Source: Anoplopoma fimbria
Lineage: Eukaryota; Chordata; Actinopteri; Perciformes; Anoplopomatidae
NCBI RefSeq assembly: GCF_027596085.1
Contig: NC_072472.1
Coordinates: forward strand, 18,976,680 to 19,040,679
Length of the DNA: 64,000 nucleotides
Direction of reading: 5' to 3'
Made by a program: the position numbers and the translations under genes. Positions 46,801-59,486 of this stretch are shown here, piece by piece. The notes beneath the pieces were generated by a model. That model did no database searches. It was not told where the DNA came from and was given only the letters and a program-made list of their open reading frames with translations. The stretch's first letter is position 1; each line of letters opens with the position of its first letter.

Positions 46801-49800
46801 TGTGCACTTTTCAAATCTAACTGTGAATTAGCAGCTGTCTGCAAGCAGAGTTGTACACACTGTGTTCTCTCTCCAGCAATTTCACTGCATGTCCCTACGC
46901 ATTGAGAGATCAAAGACTTCCTCCACAAAGACAGCTCCGGGAACATAGTGGACTTTGTGTTTTTGTCGGGAAGTTGCTCTCTATATGCTCAGTGACTGGA
47001 CTCTGTATGTTGCCCTCTTTCGTTCATGTTCTTACTGTATGACATGTAGCAAATGGCAATGGGGGATTAAAAGGACGTTGTATTTTGTCTTTGGAGTTGT
47101 AAGACCCTTCTTGGTGGACGCGCTGGACTCATCTGATGCTCTTTTGAACACTGTTCCGGTCTGATTCTTTGTGGCATGCGAGTCGTTTTTGTGTGTGGTG
47201 TTTACACTGTGATGTGTTAGATGTGTGATAGAAATCAAGCAGTGCAGGGTGAGGATATCCTACAGGGAAAGAAAAAATGTTGCGTTCACTCAAATCAAAG
47301 CACAGCACACATTAACAGAAGCACACCATATAACTAATGTTGTGCCTCTGTATTACAGTAACTAATATTTGATTCCTGCCCTTTATTCATTATCCAAATC
47401 GTTTTCTGAAATGGCGACTTAAATGTTTGCCTCAAAATATATTTGAATTGTCAGTTTTTAGCAAATTAGAGTTTTCCTATGAAAACTGCTGGTAGGGACA
47501 CAATAAAAAGCTGGAATACTGAGTAATAAATAAACATGTTTTAAGGCTGCACTGGTGAATTTTGGCCAGAAGGTGCTGCAACAATTGACCCATTCGACTT
47601 CATATATTATTTAGCACTATAAAGTAAAAACTGCAAATCCTCAAAGCCCTTCTCCTAGAAAAAAAAACACCAACAATGACCACCAAGCTTTGGTTTTTAA
47701 ATGCATCAATAATATCCACAATATTATTTTCCTAACCAGATCTACAAACTACAATGAAATAGACAAAGATATAATTTAGTTCTAAATGAAATCTTCTTGG
47801 TTCTGTACAGAGCAATGAACAAAGCACAGTTTTTTCAGTGTACACATTGCTGAGTATTTACAATAAATAAAGGCTGTGCAGCTGTCTACAGACTTTGAAG
47901 GTTAATGTTGCTGTCTGGCTCCGGTCCAATCCTCACTGCCCTGTCGGTGCCTTACACTAAATGAACAGGGAACGGTATTACGTTTAAAGCTGAAGCACCT
48001 AATTTTTCTCAGCACGCCGGGGAAAATGAGCTCTCTGAAGCCCCCCACATGGACATAGAAGGTTGTTTGCTTGCTTATGCTTCCTATGATAAATCAAACA
48101 ATCCATTATACATTAAAGTGGCTGTTGTTCATAACAACTCAGTGACCAGTGCTTTGTGTTCGTGAGCTGAATCACTGTAGTGCTCATCTGCTAATCTCAA
48201 ACATAGAAACAGTAGACACATTTGAATTTTATCACAATAAACTTCAGACCTGCAGACATCCATTTTTAATGAAGGCGATGGCCAAACTCTCCTCAGATAA
48301 TAGCTCCATTTGCATAAAATGCAGGATAGAGTGAGAAATCTTCAATACAAATCTTAGCATTATTGTGCCATTGGTAGCAGATGGTAAATTAAGCATATTC
48401 ATAACCAGAAACATACACATAACTAGGAATAAATAATAATATGAGAGGTATTGTCACAAACAAAATAATGAAGTTTTAGCAAAATATAGTCTGCGTTAAA
48501 TGAAAGACTGGCCGAAACAATCAATCATTAAACTCACAGGTATAATGAACATAAATGTACAAACATGTTGCTTGACAACAGCAGCAACCTGACATCACAT
48601 GACAGCTGCTCTCACTTCCACAAAAATGCCAAGTTAAGAGTTATATCATTCATGCATGACAAAAGTATAATGCAAATGTGTATAATTTGTAAAAACTGAA
48701 CAAACTGATGACCTCAGTTATTCTGGTATGCCAAACATGCAACGCTTAAAATTCAAATTGGGGATAATGTGCTTATCTCTGTGACATGAAGTCAGTGTTG
48801 TGGATAAAGGAAGGGGAAACCAGGATGAGAAGGAAGTTATCTAATCTCCACTGACTTGTGAGGGTGATGAGGCACAATTGCCTTGGACATAAAGTATAAT
48901 TCCCCTCTGCTTTCAACCTTTGTTAACCGTCTTCCTAAAAGTGTCCACCTTTTTATTACCGAGGTTTTATGTGCCGGGCTGCTGACAAACAGTTTCCATC
49001 CTTTTGTCCAGGAATTGCTGTTCTTTACAGTGAATAAAGATGAAGAGCTTTCACATGTCTGTTGGTGTTTGGTGAAATACACGACAGGTTTCAGTTAATG
49101 AAAGACATTACAGAGAATGCTGCGGCCCAAAGACATCCCCAGCAATTGTCTGGTCGACTGAAAGTCACTCGGGGGAGTCTTCAATCTCGCAGACTTGCAT
49201 CTCTGCACAGAGGGGGTGACAACATTACGCTGCAGCCAGCTGACTACTTGATGTAGTTCAAAGGTGCAGAAACAATCTGAACGTTTCAGTCGGCCGACTC
49301 ACGAAGGAACAGATTTATATGAATGCAGACCGCATGAGGTTGATTTTTTTATGTGCAAGCCCTGGCCTTGTCACTTCCTGCAAGCAAGAACGCACAAAGA
49401 TCAGCATTTGGTGTCACACGGCAGAAATAAGGGAGTGACAAGAATAAATCCCCACCACAATCATATAAAACAACCCGACGCCAGATTATGTAAAATCCAC
49501 TAAGTGAGGACACCAACTGCCATGTGGCCAAGACCCAACAAAGCAGCTCCAAACATTGCAGAGAATAAACTATGAAATGAACTGAGACGGAAAATTCTCA
49601 ACCCAGCAATCCAGCTGATACGCAGCAACAGACAAGATGTCATCTGTGCAGCAAATTCTTTTCAACCAAAGCATATTAAACTCAAAAAAAATGCATGACT
49701 TGAGGCCGACAATCTCTACTTATAATGTTATGCAGCACCGTTAAGCAGCAGATGACCCTAAGTATTTGGATGTGAGTTTAAGTTGGCAATAAGTGCAGCT

Positions 49801-52233
49801 GAGTGTAGCAGCAGCATTAAAAAAAAAAAAGCTAAGCACTTAATTGTGACCCATTACTTTGAGCTGCAATATTTATCCAATGCTGAGCTGAATATGAAGT
49901 CTGCGTAGAAAGTGTTAGTGTGACGGCCTACCTTGTGTGTCACAAAAGAGGTTTCTATAAAGCCAATATTTTGAGGGAATGTTAAGTGCGCAAGACAACA
50001 GTCACATTTACATCCTGAAAGCCAAAATGCTCACAATATTACCCTCTACTAGAGACTCTCCCTAGTGAGCCAAAAGCAAAGTCCCCCAAAACAACAACAA
50101 CAAGCTTGGGGGGAATAAAACAGCCACAATAAAAAATTCAGCTCATAATATTTTTGACATTTGAGTCATATTGGGGTCAAAATGCCTACATGAACTCATA
50201 ACTCAACAATTTTTTGTATATAAACAGCATGAAAGCATTATAATGCAGCGGCCACATAACACTCAAAGTAAAAAGTCACTACTAGAACTTCACTCACAAT
50301 GACTAAAACATAAAAAACAATGTAAATACAACACAGATAGCAGTAGTAGAGGCAAAAATGAAAAGTTAGCAGATGCCAAGAAAGTGACCACTAGCATCTT
50401 TGTGATAAGAAGAGCAGACAACCAAATAAACCTGGCTGCAGCCTCAGCAGACATCTTGCCAAGCACATAAACAGACAGAGAAGGGCAAGGACACGGCTCA
50501 CCATATGCAACCTTTGCTAGCATATGCATCAAAAACTTAGCTTAACTAGCTTGTTTAGGTGACGCAGTTGTCCTGGCAACTGTGAAGAAGACTGAAGACA
50601 GTTTTTTGTAAAGAAGTGTGGTCCCATGCGGCAGGCGGGAAAACTCTATCTTGAAGTTTGTGCTTGAGGGCCAACAGGTGACAGATAACAGCATGATGAA
50701 GAATTTCTGCAGTCCGGCTAGGAGTGCAGCCAAACCCCCGAGTTACATTAAAGACCCAGTAAGCCATAACTAATGGACTACTACCATCATTCCATTTTTA
50801 TTCACATCTTGTACTTTACATGAATATTTACATTGTATATTTCATATATATACATGTATTATATTTCAGTGGGAAATATTTTCCTTTTTACTCTATTAAA
50901 TGTATCTGAGAGTCGAGTAGCTGAGGTCTATTGTGGTGGTGGTTGCAATCATTTTTTTTAAGACAACAAGTTTAGTATTTATTTAACTTGGGAGAACAGC
51001 TGATGAACAGTGAAACGTTTTACTTGAATCAAATTTTGAGTCCCCCGAATCTAAATTATAATTGAGTATTTATACGTTGTGGCATTTCTAAGTTTACTTT
51101 TGGAAAGGATCATGATTTGTCTACCACAAAGGCAAATTTTAACAATCTTTCAAAGTCTAATTGGACTAATATGACCCCTCATTCAACGGCACACCACTGC
51201 AACAACCATCCTCAAATATGGCCAGAAGCATATTAAAGGATGTCTAAAAATGTGTTATGTTACTCCTTGATATTGTACATATAAAACGGAAACTTTTTTA
51301 AATTACTTATTTCTGAAAGAACTAATCTCTCTGGGAGGTAAAAGGATAATTTATTTCAGTTTATAAAGTGCAAGGTAGTCAGGCATTTTGTAGATACTTT
51401 AGAAATGCAAGTGGAGGTGTGAATAAGGGACACCACAGGTATCGCGTCCATATGGAATGACATTTAATGAGTCAATCATTTTCAATCTATCCTTCAACAT
51501 CTTTCAACTTCTAAAAGCCTGACCTTTCCTCTCACTGATGTCTTTGGCAATCGTATTATTATATATAATCGTAGTGAGCAATTGCACTGCCACGCCATCT
51601 TGAAGCCTTTGGAGCAGTTTCTCCTCAGTGCCAACTCCAACTGTCACTACAGCCTGCTTCTTTCTGCTGCTCGGCTTCAAGCATTCAGGTGGATTTTTTT
51701 CAAATTGTTCCATCAGAATACAAATGTAGTCACCTTTGTACAGGATCTTTTTCAACAATTTAGTCTTTATAGGTCCAGTGTGAGCATAACGCACAGCATG
51801 ACTTGACATTATTCTTTTGGCCCTTTGTCATTTGGACAAGTGAGGTAACCTTTTACTTATCCAGAGATTAAAATATAGGTCTTTTAGATTATAGTGTCCC
51901 TTGTAGTGCTTCCAGTAGTACTGCTTCCCCAACGATATGGTCTGTATGAAACTTAACTAACACATCAGAGACGATTGTATACCATGTTATTATGAGGTAA
52001 TTAATTGTACTAAAAGTAATTAACATAGAAATGATACCAGTAGAGAAGGTACTAAAACTTTCAACAGAAAATGATCCTGCAAATGAACATACTTTGTACC
52101 ATGTAAAATGTACAGTCCAGTTATAATACAGTTATTATCATCAGGTCAGTATAATAGAAGTAAAAGTCATTGTGATTTATAATGTCCCTTTACATGGAAG
52201 TGCTGTCCCACTAATGTGTGAGGTAAAACTGGA
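43871..52233. other. Intergenic stretch, nothing recognised
   Basis: This is 8.4 kb of mostly AT-rich DNA between gabra3 and the SINE. Many short open frames occur, but none shows family similarity or splice structure that I trust. Part of the left end could belong to a longer gabra3 3' UTR. Confidence 0.55.
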
Positions 52234-52524
52234 CTACATTACATTACATTACAGTCATTTAGCAGACGCTTTTATCCAAAGCGACTTACAATCAATAGTA
52301 TATTACATATCATTCACCCATTCACACACTGATGACAGGCTACCATGCAAGGTGCCACCATCAGACTCTAACTAACATTCATCATCCAGTCCACACCGAT
52401 GGCAAGACTTCGGCAGCAACTTGGGGTTAAGTATCTTGCCCAAGGACACATTCGACGGGTATCGAACCACTGATCCTCTGATCGGAGAACTACCTTGCTC
52501 TCCACTACGCCACAGCCACCCCTA
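52234..52524 (-). mobile_element. tRNA-derived SINE, nearly full length
   Basis: On the minus strand the element begins with a tRNA-like head. The A box TGGCGTAGTGG is at 52502-52512 and the B box GGTTCGATACC at 52458-52468, about 33 bp apart, so it has an RNA polymerase III promoter. The body includes 'catcagtgtgtgaatgggtg'. The 3' end 'agtcgctttggataaaagcg' followed by 'tctgctaaatgactgtaatg' and tandem TAATG units is the widespread fish SINE/L2-LINE-type end. A second, partial copy lies at 16617-16703. It is the SINE head and not a functional tRNA gene. Confidence 0.85.
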
Positions 52525-55500
52525 TCCTGCATTTGTTTACTCTGATTTTTTCTCCCTCTAGGGCCCTTCTACTTTGACGACACCTTGTTCACTGAACCTC
52601 GGCTTGGCGGTTTTCACTGAACATGATGCCGCTGGCCCCAGGTGTATGCTACATTTCAGCGATTTGTTCAGGTACTGGAGCTCTGCAGACAGATACTCTG
52701 CCTGAAGGGGCTTGTCGGAAGCTTTTGTGACTCTGTTGTTAATTGGGTTGCTTGTTTTGTTTAATGGTTAAAAAAAATAGTGCTTGAATTGTCCCCATTT
52801 GTTTCGTATTTCCGAGTACTCTCATTCTACAAAATAAATAAAAAAAATTCTGGAATGAATATTAATCAAATCAATCAAAGTCCCTTATAGACTTACGCAG
52901 TACTAGCGCAAACTATTAGTGTGAAGTGCCCTCTAGTGGCTTAGGAGGTGAGTAATAATGTCCAATACTCAAAAACCTGAAAAAGTAATTTTTTATGCTG
53001 ACCTTGTGGAGAAATTGTAAACTGTTGAGGATACGCATTAGCTAATGCTGTTCCTACAGCTACTGCTAGATCTTACTAAATAATCTACTGACTGTATCTT
53101 TAATGGCTCCAACACGTTGGTTTGGGGCTATAAGGATTAAACCTGAAATAGTTGGGCCTTGTTACCGCTAAATACAGCAATTATTTAATTGAGATCAATG
53201 TATTTGCTTCGGGGTGGGTATTGTCTTTTAACATTCTTTAAGCTCTTTGCAGGTGCCTCTTGTCACTAACATCACTGGTGCTTGGTAGATGGGTACCAAT
53301 GGTACCAATGATGGGTACCAATGGTTCCGAGGGGTTCTAATCACCCGCTGTAGAGCCCTCCTGTGCTGGGCCGTGCACATGCCAGTTTGTTATGTTTGTA
53401 GCCTGGATGCTTTCTTTCTCCTCTGTAAAATAACTTTACACAAGAATTTTTACCTGTGCCAAGTACTTAAGTTTCCTTAAGAAATATAGCAGTTTTTGAA
53501 GATCGTGTCAGGTTGTCCAGGATTTGAATCTGAGCTGGGATTTTTATGTCACATGTAATTTCCATTTCTCCTTTCACTGTACACTTAGCTTAAAGGAAAA
53601 CTTCTAATATAATCTTTGTGAAAGAAACTATTGCTCTGGTTGTTTTCTCGCAAAATAGTGTGTTTGATGGTTTGTCATTTTTTCTGCCTGGGAAGAGAAT
53701 GCCTCATAATCTTTATTGATTTCTCAAGCATACCGCAGCAGACTGCCTGGTCTTAACATTAGGATGAGGGCTATTCATCTCTTTCAGTTGTGGAGCTGCA
53801 CTCTGCTGCTGGGACAAGCAAAGACCCCAACGGCTTCAGGATTTAACAAATGGGTTTAGAAATAAATATGTAATGACCCGATGAAAACTTTACATGGTGA
53901 AATGTTTGTACTTACTTACTTGCCTTCAGTGAGGAGGATACACTGGATACACACATATTGGTGCTTGAACAAGAAGAACAGGTACATGGACATAAGTAGC
54001 AAATACCAGTATACAGTGAGTTCTGCATTTCTGAAATACAGGATGGACGTAACAACATTTTCTCAACAAATCTATTGACTTAAGTGTCACTGGGCTCAAT
54101 ATTCAGGCCTCTCCTCAGCTCGACTGTTACTCCTGTGGTGTTTGATTTAAAATTCCACTCATGATTTTAAGCTTAGGTTATGCCATTGATTAGCAAGTTA
54201 AGATTAACTATGCTGGAGTGTTTCTGTAGCCGTGGAAAGCCGTGGTACATTAGACTAGCTGAGAAGTGGAAAGCTCAGATGCCCTGCAGTCAGCATGCGG
54301 TGCCCTCATGGAGGAACAACTCCACATCTGTACTCGTCCTTGGCAAGATAATCCAGTACGAGCAGTTGAAACAGTGGGGGCAGAGGAGACATTTTCTTAA
54401 AAGGTGATGAGAGAAAATGAAAGGCAGCATATTGTAGGTAATAAGAAAAGTAACTGGTCTTGAATTTTAATATTTCCGGCCGCTACTTGTGTGGCTTATT
54501 GGAACGGCTGGAGGATTAGATTGCACTGAGATGAATTACATTAACATATAACTCTAAAGCGTTCCTCTTTTCCCCACACAGGAGACTTTGTGTTTGGTCT
54601 TTGCTGGTATGGACTGTGGCGTTCTCAGATCTGTCGGATGCATTTGTTTAATGCATTTTACGGATTATAATCAGTCCAGTGCAGCTGCGCGTGAATTCCA
54701 GTTTGGATGGTGCCAACCTCTTCAGTTTGGCTTTTTTATTGTCTGTGTGCCTAAAGTCAGCCCACATCACATTTCCTGAGATGATACCCTGACATACTTA
54801 CCCATTCAACTCCCCTCATCAAAGCCCCCCACCCCCCTTATACCTCCCCAAGGAGATGCATGGATGAGCAAGCTTATTCTCCTTGTGGGGTGTTCCCCAT
54901 GCATGACTGATGTTTAGATTAATATCCTTGACTGATTCCTGCTCTGTGGTGAAGGGAGGAGTAGGCCTATCAGAGCACAGCCGCCCCCTCAGGAGTCCAT
55001 TGATTTTTCGCACTATTCTGACAAACATAAACCTTCTAGACCCACAAAATACTTTATTTGTTGTCCATTCAGATGCCATGTCCTCAGGCTCAGCTGCCCA
55101 CATCTGCTTTTTTTTTTTATCAAAACAGCTCTGTTTGTCTGTTGTAGTTTTTTTTCCACCTGTGTTTGCAAAATAGAGTTTGTTACTTGGTATTTATTGT
55201 TTATCTCATACACTTATGATTTTTTTATTTAATCTAATGTGATATGTGAATGCTGAATGTGAATATACACAGATACAAATCTGATGCATCAAACAGTTGT
55301 TTAGTTATTTATTTGGTTTTTTTTCATTTGGAGCCCAGATAGCTTCTTCTGTAGCAGTTCTAATCTTCATGCAGTCCACACAGTAAAATTATTTAATCAA
55401 TTTTTAATAAACAAAACTATATAACTTAACAACCCAGACAAGGCAAGGCAATACACAGCATAATGTAAAAAGAGAAAAAACAAACCAAATCAGCATGAAC

Positions 55501-58500
55501 ATTCGTGTTGAACTATAATGACTTGCATTGATTCATGTATAATAGGAGTTCCAAATGTGGTTCGGCAGCTGCCCATTGTTGATTTGGCTACTAACTCTTT
55601 AGTATTTGCAATTGCAAAAATGATTCTATTACAATAAAAAGCTGTTTGCAATCATTAATATGAGTGCACATTAAGCCGCTGAAGAGCTAGAACCATATCA
55701 CATCTATAATTGGACTGTATTTTAAAAGGTTCAGATTTACAATGTATGGCTGCTTCTGCAAATATCATCCAAAAAGCCTCAAGTGGTAAATGCTGAAATC
55801 CACCTAGGAAGGGAAAATGGTAATATCGCCCCCTGGTGACGCTAAAAAGACAGCAAAAAAGCCTTGTGCTTTTGAGAAAAATAGGTTTAAATTGCATTTC
55901 AGTACGATTCAAACTCTAAAAAAATAATAATTTAGCAAAGATTGTTTATTTGGTGTTCTGTTTCATCCCAAGTCCGGGTCATTAGCTTACAGAACAGCAC
56001 AGCACAGACATAACAGGCAGCATTGGCAAGTGTGATACAAGATTTTGTGCATCTCTCTTAGAGTGTTTTTGCATCAGACATAATCCATTTTATATTTAAA
56101 TGAGGGATTGATTCAGTTGTGACAACACCTTGGCTCATCATTTGTGCAGTATGGAGAGCTGGTGTGTCAAACCAGCTTTGAATCCTGATGCTTTTGGGTT
56201 TGCTCGGCACTTAAAAACCGACATGCAGTATAAAAACTTGCTCTTTTTAAGGCCAAATTGTCTTGGTTAAAATTGCAAAATAAATCAAATTATTATAACA
56301 AAGCACCAAACTAGCCAAAAAAAAAAAAAAAAAAAAACATTAACTTAAGGCTCTACTGCAGGTGCATGCTGTAGCAAAATCAGGAAATCCCATCAAATGT
56401 TTCTGACACATGGGTTACCCTAACAAAATGATGTATCCCTCACAGGAGAAAAAAGGGAAATGCTAAAAATGACAGCTTTTAGGTGGCAAGAGCTGTTCTT
56501 AAGAAATACTGCATTCTTATTTCTCCATATGCAGTGATCTTCTGCTTTCTCTGTTTCCTGACAAACTGAATAGCCCTGAACAAACACAGTATAATAAGAA
56601 GGTTGAAAAATATATTGTGTAACTGAGGCTGTGCTGCTGTTTTCCCTCCCTGTTCAGCTGCTCTTCCTCAGTCTCCTCAATCTACCACTAATTGGACTTT
56701 TTCCACAAGACCTAAAGGGTCTTGATTTCACTAAATTGCTCCGATCTGACAGTTTATTTCTTGAGGAGTTCTGCATCTTGAGCCAGGAGACCGACTCGCT
56801 CTTTATCCCTCAGGATCAAGTGCTGGGAAGCCAGTTGATCTTTAGCCTTCTCTCTGCTCATCTCCACATCCTGAAGCGAGGCCTGGACTTTATAGCCCCC
56901 ATTGGATTATAAACTGAGTCAGTATCATTCCTTATGGGACTGAGTGAACACAGTGTATTACCCTTTCAAGAATGTTGAAATGGAGTCCATTTTATTTCTC
57001 TGGTCATCAAAGTCATGGGAAAAAGTCTGCTGATGAAACAGTTTCCTTATCAAATGACTGCGGGCACTAAAACTCCTAAAAGGAGGCCTGAGGTTCCTTT
57101 CTCACACCTTTAATATCCCCTTTCTACAAATATGAGCCTTAAGAAACGGAACTTTATTGGTCAGATCAAGTCAAGGCACCTTGATCTTTGGTGGCACATG
57201 TCCATCTGTGTCTTAAATAGAAACCAACGGTAACATGAGTCACATGAACTTTGAAGAGATAAGATTCCAACAATTTGTCATAGACGAATGGGATCTTTTC
57301 CCTCACATAAATACGACTGCTTGTATTGAAGTCTACTGGATGTCTTCATGGTTCTGTAATTTCATTCTCTCTCATGCCTGTTTTTATCATATGTATGGTA
57401 TTTTCTTTTGCATTATAAAAGAATAGTGACAAGTTTATCTGTTAGGAAAACATGTTTGCCAATTTCAGGCACTCAAATAATGATCCTTATGGGTGGACTG
57501 TTTTTTTATCCTATACTAGAACTTAGCTAATGTAGCAAAAAGAAAAGGTCAAGTAAAGTAAAAGAAAAAGAAGAATTTCTGATGTGCATTATTCTGTTTT
57601 GATGTGATAAAGAAGACCTTAATCTATAATTTAAGTCATTTGTTAGAAATATTTGATGGCATGGATGGATTTGATGATTTATTCATGGGGATAGAAATGT
57701 TGCTGCATAAGAGGAATGACCTGTATATAACTCACCTGTTTTCCTACTTGTGGTTTCTCTTTGTGCATTTATCACTGAATTATGTTCTTTAGAAATATTC
57801 TTTTGATATAACACTCATCTTATTTATATTATATTCAAGACCAGGAAGTCATTACACATTCAGGCTCAGTTTCAACATCACACCCCCAGAACAACCAAAC
57901 CAGAATGCCATGTATTCCCTTCCTGTGCATAGTAAAGCACTTTTGGCCACAATTACAACATTTCAACACGGAGTCATTTGCTGGACCTGCTTTCAGAGAG
58001 GCCTTGCGCTACTCTGAGTGCTACTCACACACACACAGCCTCACACTAATGGAACTATGTCAGCGTGTGGTTATTTAAAAAAAACGAGCATCGGCCAACC
58101 AAAGCAGGCACTGTGGGAGACATTAGATGCCTCTCCAAGATTTTCTCACTCTCCTCTTTTCTCCATGTCAGTTCATTCCCCGCACCCTCATTTATTCCAC
58201 TCTATCTCCTCTGGCTTGTTTGTGAAAAGTATTCGCCACATTGAGGCAAATCCCAAACCAATTAGTGTGGAAAATACGTCACTACCCCCTACTATGATGG
58301 AAACACAATGCCAAATGAGCATGGAGGAAACCAGCTTACAAATTAGTTCTCTGTGCACTTTCAAGTATGTATTTTGTATTTCACTTCAATCAGACTTAGC
58401 TGTTCCTTAATGAAGTGGTAAAAAGGATATATTTGGATCCCATCGTTATCCAAATCATACAACCTTCCTATTAATGTGGCCCTTGATCATGTTTGTCCTT

Positions 58501-58534
58501 AGTTAGGAGGATACAAATTATGTGATTACAGTTA
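52525..58534. other. Intergenic stretch, one uncertain terminal-exon candidate
   Basis: Immediately after the SINE, a strong acceptor-like sequence (ctccctctag, ending 52561) is followed by open sequence and AATAAA at 52833-52838 (see findings). An A21 run lies at 56317-56337. Otherwise no gene or element is recognised. Confidence 0.5.
56317..56337. repeat. A21 homopolymer
   Basis: An uninterrupted A run in intergenic DNA. No retroelement body is recognised upstream. Confidence 0.9.
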
Positions 58535-59486
58535 CAGTGGGGCAAAAAAGTATTTAGTCAGCCACCAATTGTGCAAGTTCTCCCACTTAAAAAGATGAGA
58601 GACGCCTGTAATTTTCATCATAGGTACACTTCAACTATGAGAGACAGAATGGGGGGATCCAGGAAATCACATTGTAGGATTTTTAATGAATTAATTGGTA
58701 AATTCCTCGGTAAAATAAGTATTTGGTCACCTACAAACAAGCAAGATTTCTGGCTCTCACAGACCTGTAACTTCTTCTTTAAGAGGCTCCTCTGTCCTCC
58801 ACTCGTTACCTGTATTAATGGCACCTGTTTGAACTTGTTATCAGTATAAAAGACACCTGTCCACAACCTCAAACAGTCACACTCCAAACTCCACTATGGC
58901 CAAGACCAAAGAGCTGTCAAAGACACCAGAAACAAAATTGTAGACCTGCACCAGGCTGGGAAGACTGAATCTGCAATAGGTAAGCAGCTTGGTGTGAAGA
59001 AATCAACTGTGGGAGCAATTATTAGAAAATGGAAGACATACAAGACCACTGATAATCTCCCTCGATCTGGGGCTCCACGCAAGATCTCACCCCGTGGGGC
59101 CAAAATGATCACAAGAACGGTGAACAAAAATCCCAGAACCACACGGGGGGACCTAGTGAATGACCTGCAGAGAGCTGGGACCAAAGTAACAAAGGCTACC
59201 ATCAGTAACACACTACGCCGCCAGGGCCGACCTCTGTCATTGCCAACAAAGGGTATATAACAAAGTATTGAGATGAACTTTTGTTATTGACCAAATACTT
59301 ATTTTCCACCATAATTTGCAAATATATTCTTTAAAAATCAGACAATGTGATTTTCAGGATTTTTTTTTTCTCATTTTGTCTCTCATAGTTTAGGTATACC
59401 TATGATGAAAATTACAGGCCTCTCATCTTTTTAAGTGGGAGAACCTGCACAATTGGTGGCTGACTAAATACTTTTTTGCCCCACTG
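58535..59486 (+). mobile_element. Internally deleted Tc1/mariner element (952 bp) with IR/DR ends
   Basis: The ends CAGTGGGGCAAAAAAGTATT and its inverse are flanked by the TA target duplication (58533-58534 and 59487-59488). About 110 bp of the outer inverted repeats are nearly identical, and weaker pairing extends to about 210 bp. Each arm has an outer 'aaaaagtatttagtca' and an inner 'aaaataagtatttggtca' (58712-58729; inverted at 59288-59305), which is the IR/DR arrangement of Tc1 elements such as Sleeping Beauty. The middle keeps only the transposase head and last codons. The element cannot transpose itself but could be mobilised by a related transposase. Confidence 0.93.
58896..59265 (+). 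pseudogene. Tc1 transposase pseudogene: DNA-binding domain kept, catalytic domain deleted
   Basis: ATG at 58896 starts MAKTKELSK, then a probable one-base deletion near 58920 shifts the frame to a stop. The correct frame continues with [35 protein letters not shown], the [10 protein letters not shown] hook-like linker and [20 protein letters not shown], which are the two helix-turn-helix halves. At about 59224 it jumps to a different frame reading [12 protein letters not shown] and stop, the usual Tc1-type C-terminus. The whole DDE catalytic region is missing, roughly 600 bp judging from usual element length. Confidence 0.85.

Noticed and set aside
52440..52524. tRNA-like gene on the minus strand
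   Set aside because: The A and B boxes belong to the head of the SINE. The body and tail of the SINE follow, and no complete cloverleaf was apparent.
58994..59260. Intact short transposase gene
   Set aside because: The frame starts at GTG, lacks the true N-terminus because of a frameshift, and lacks the whole catalytic domain.
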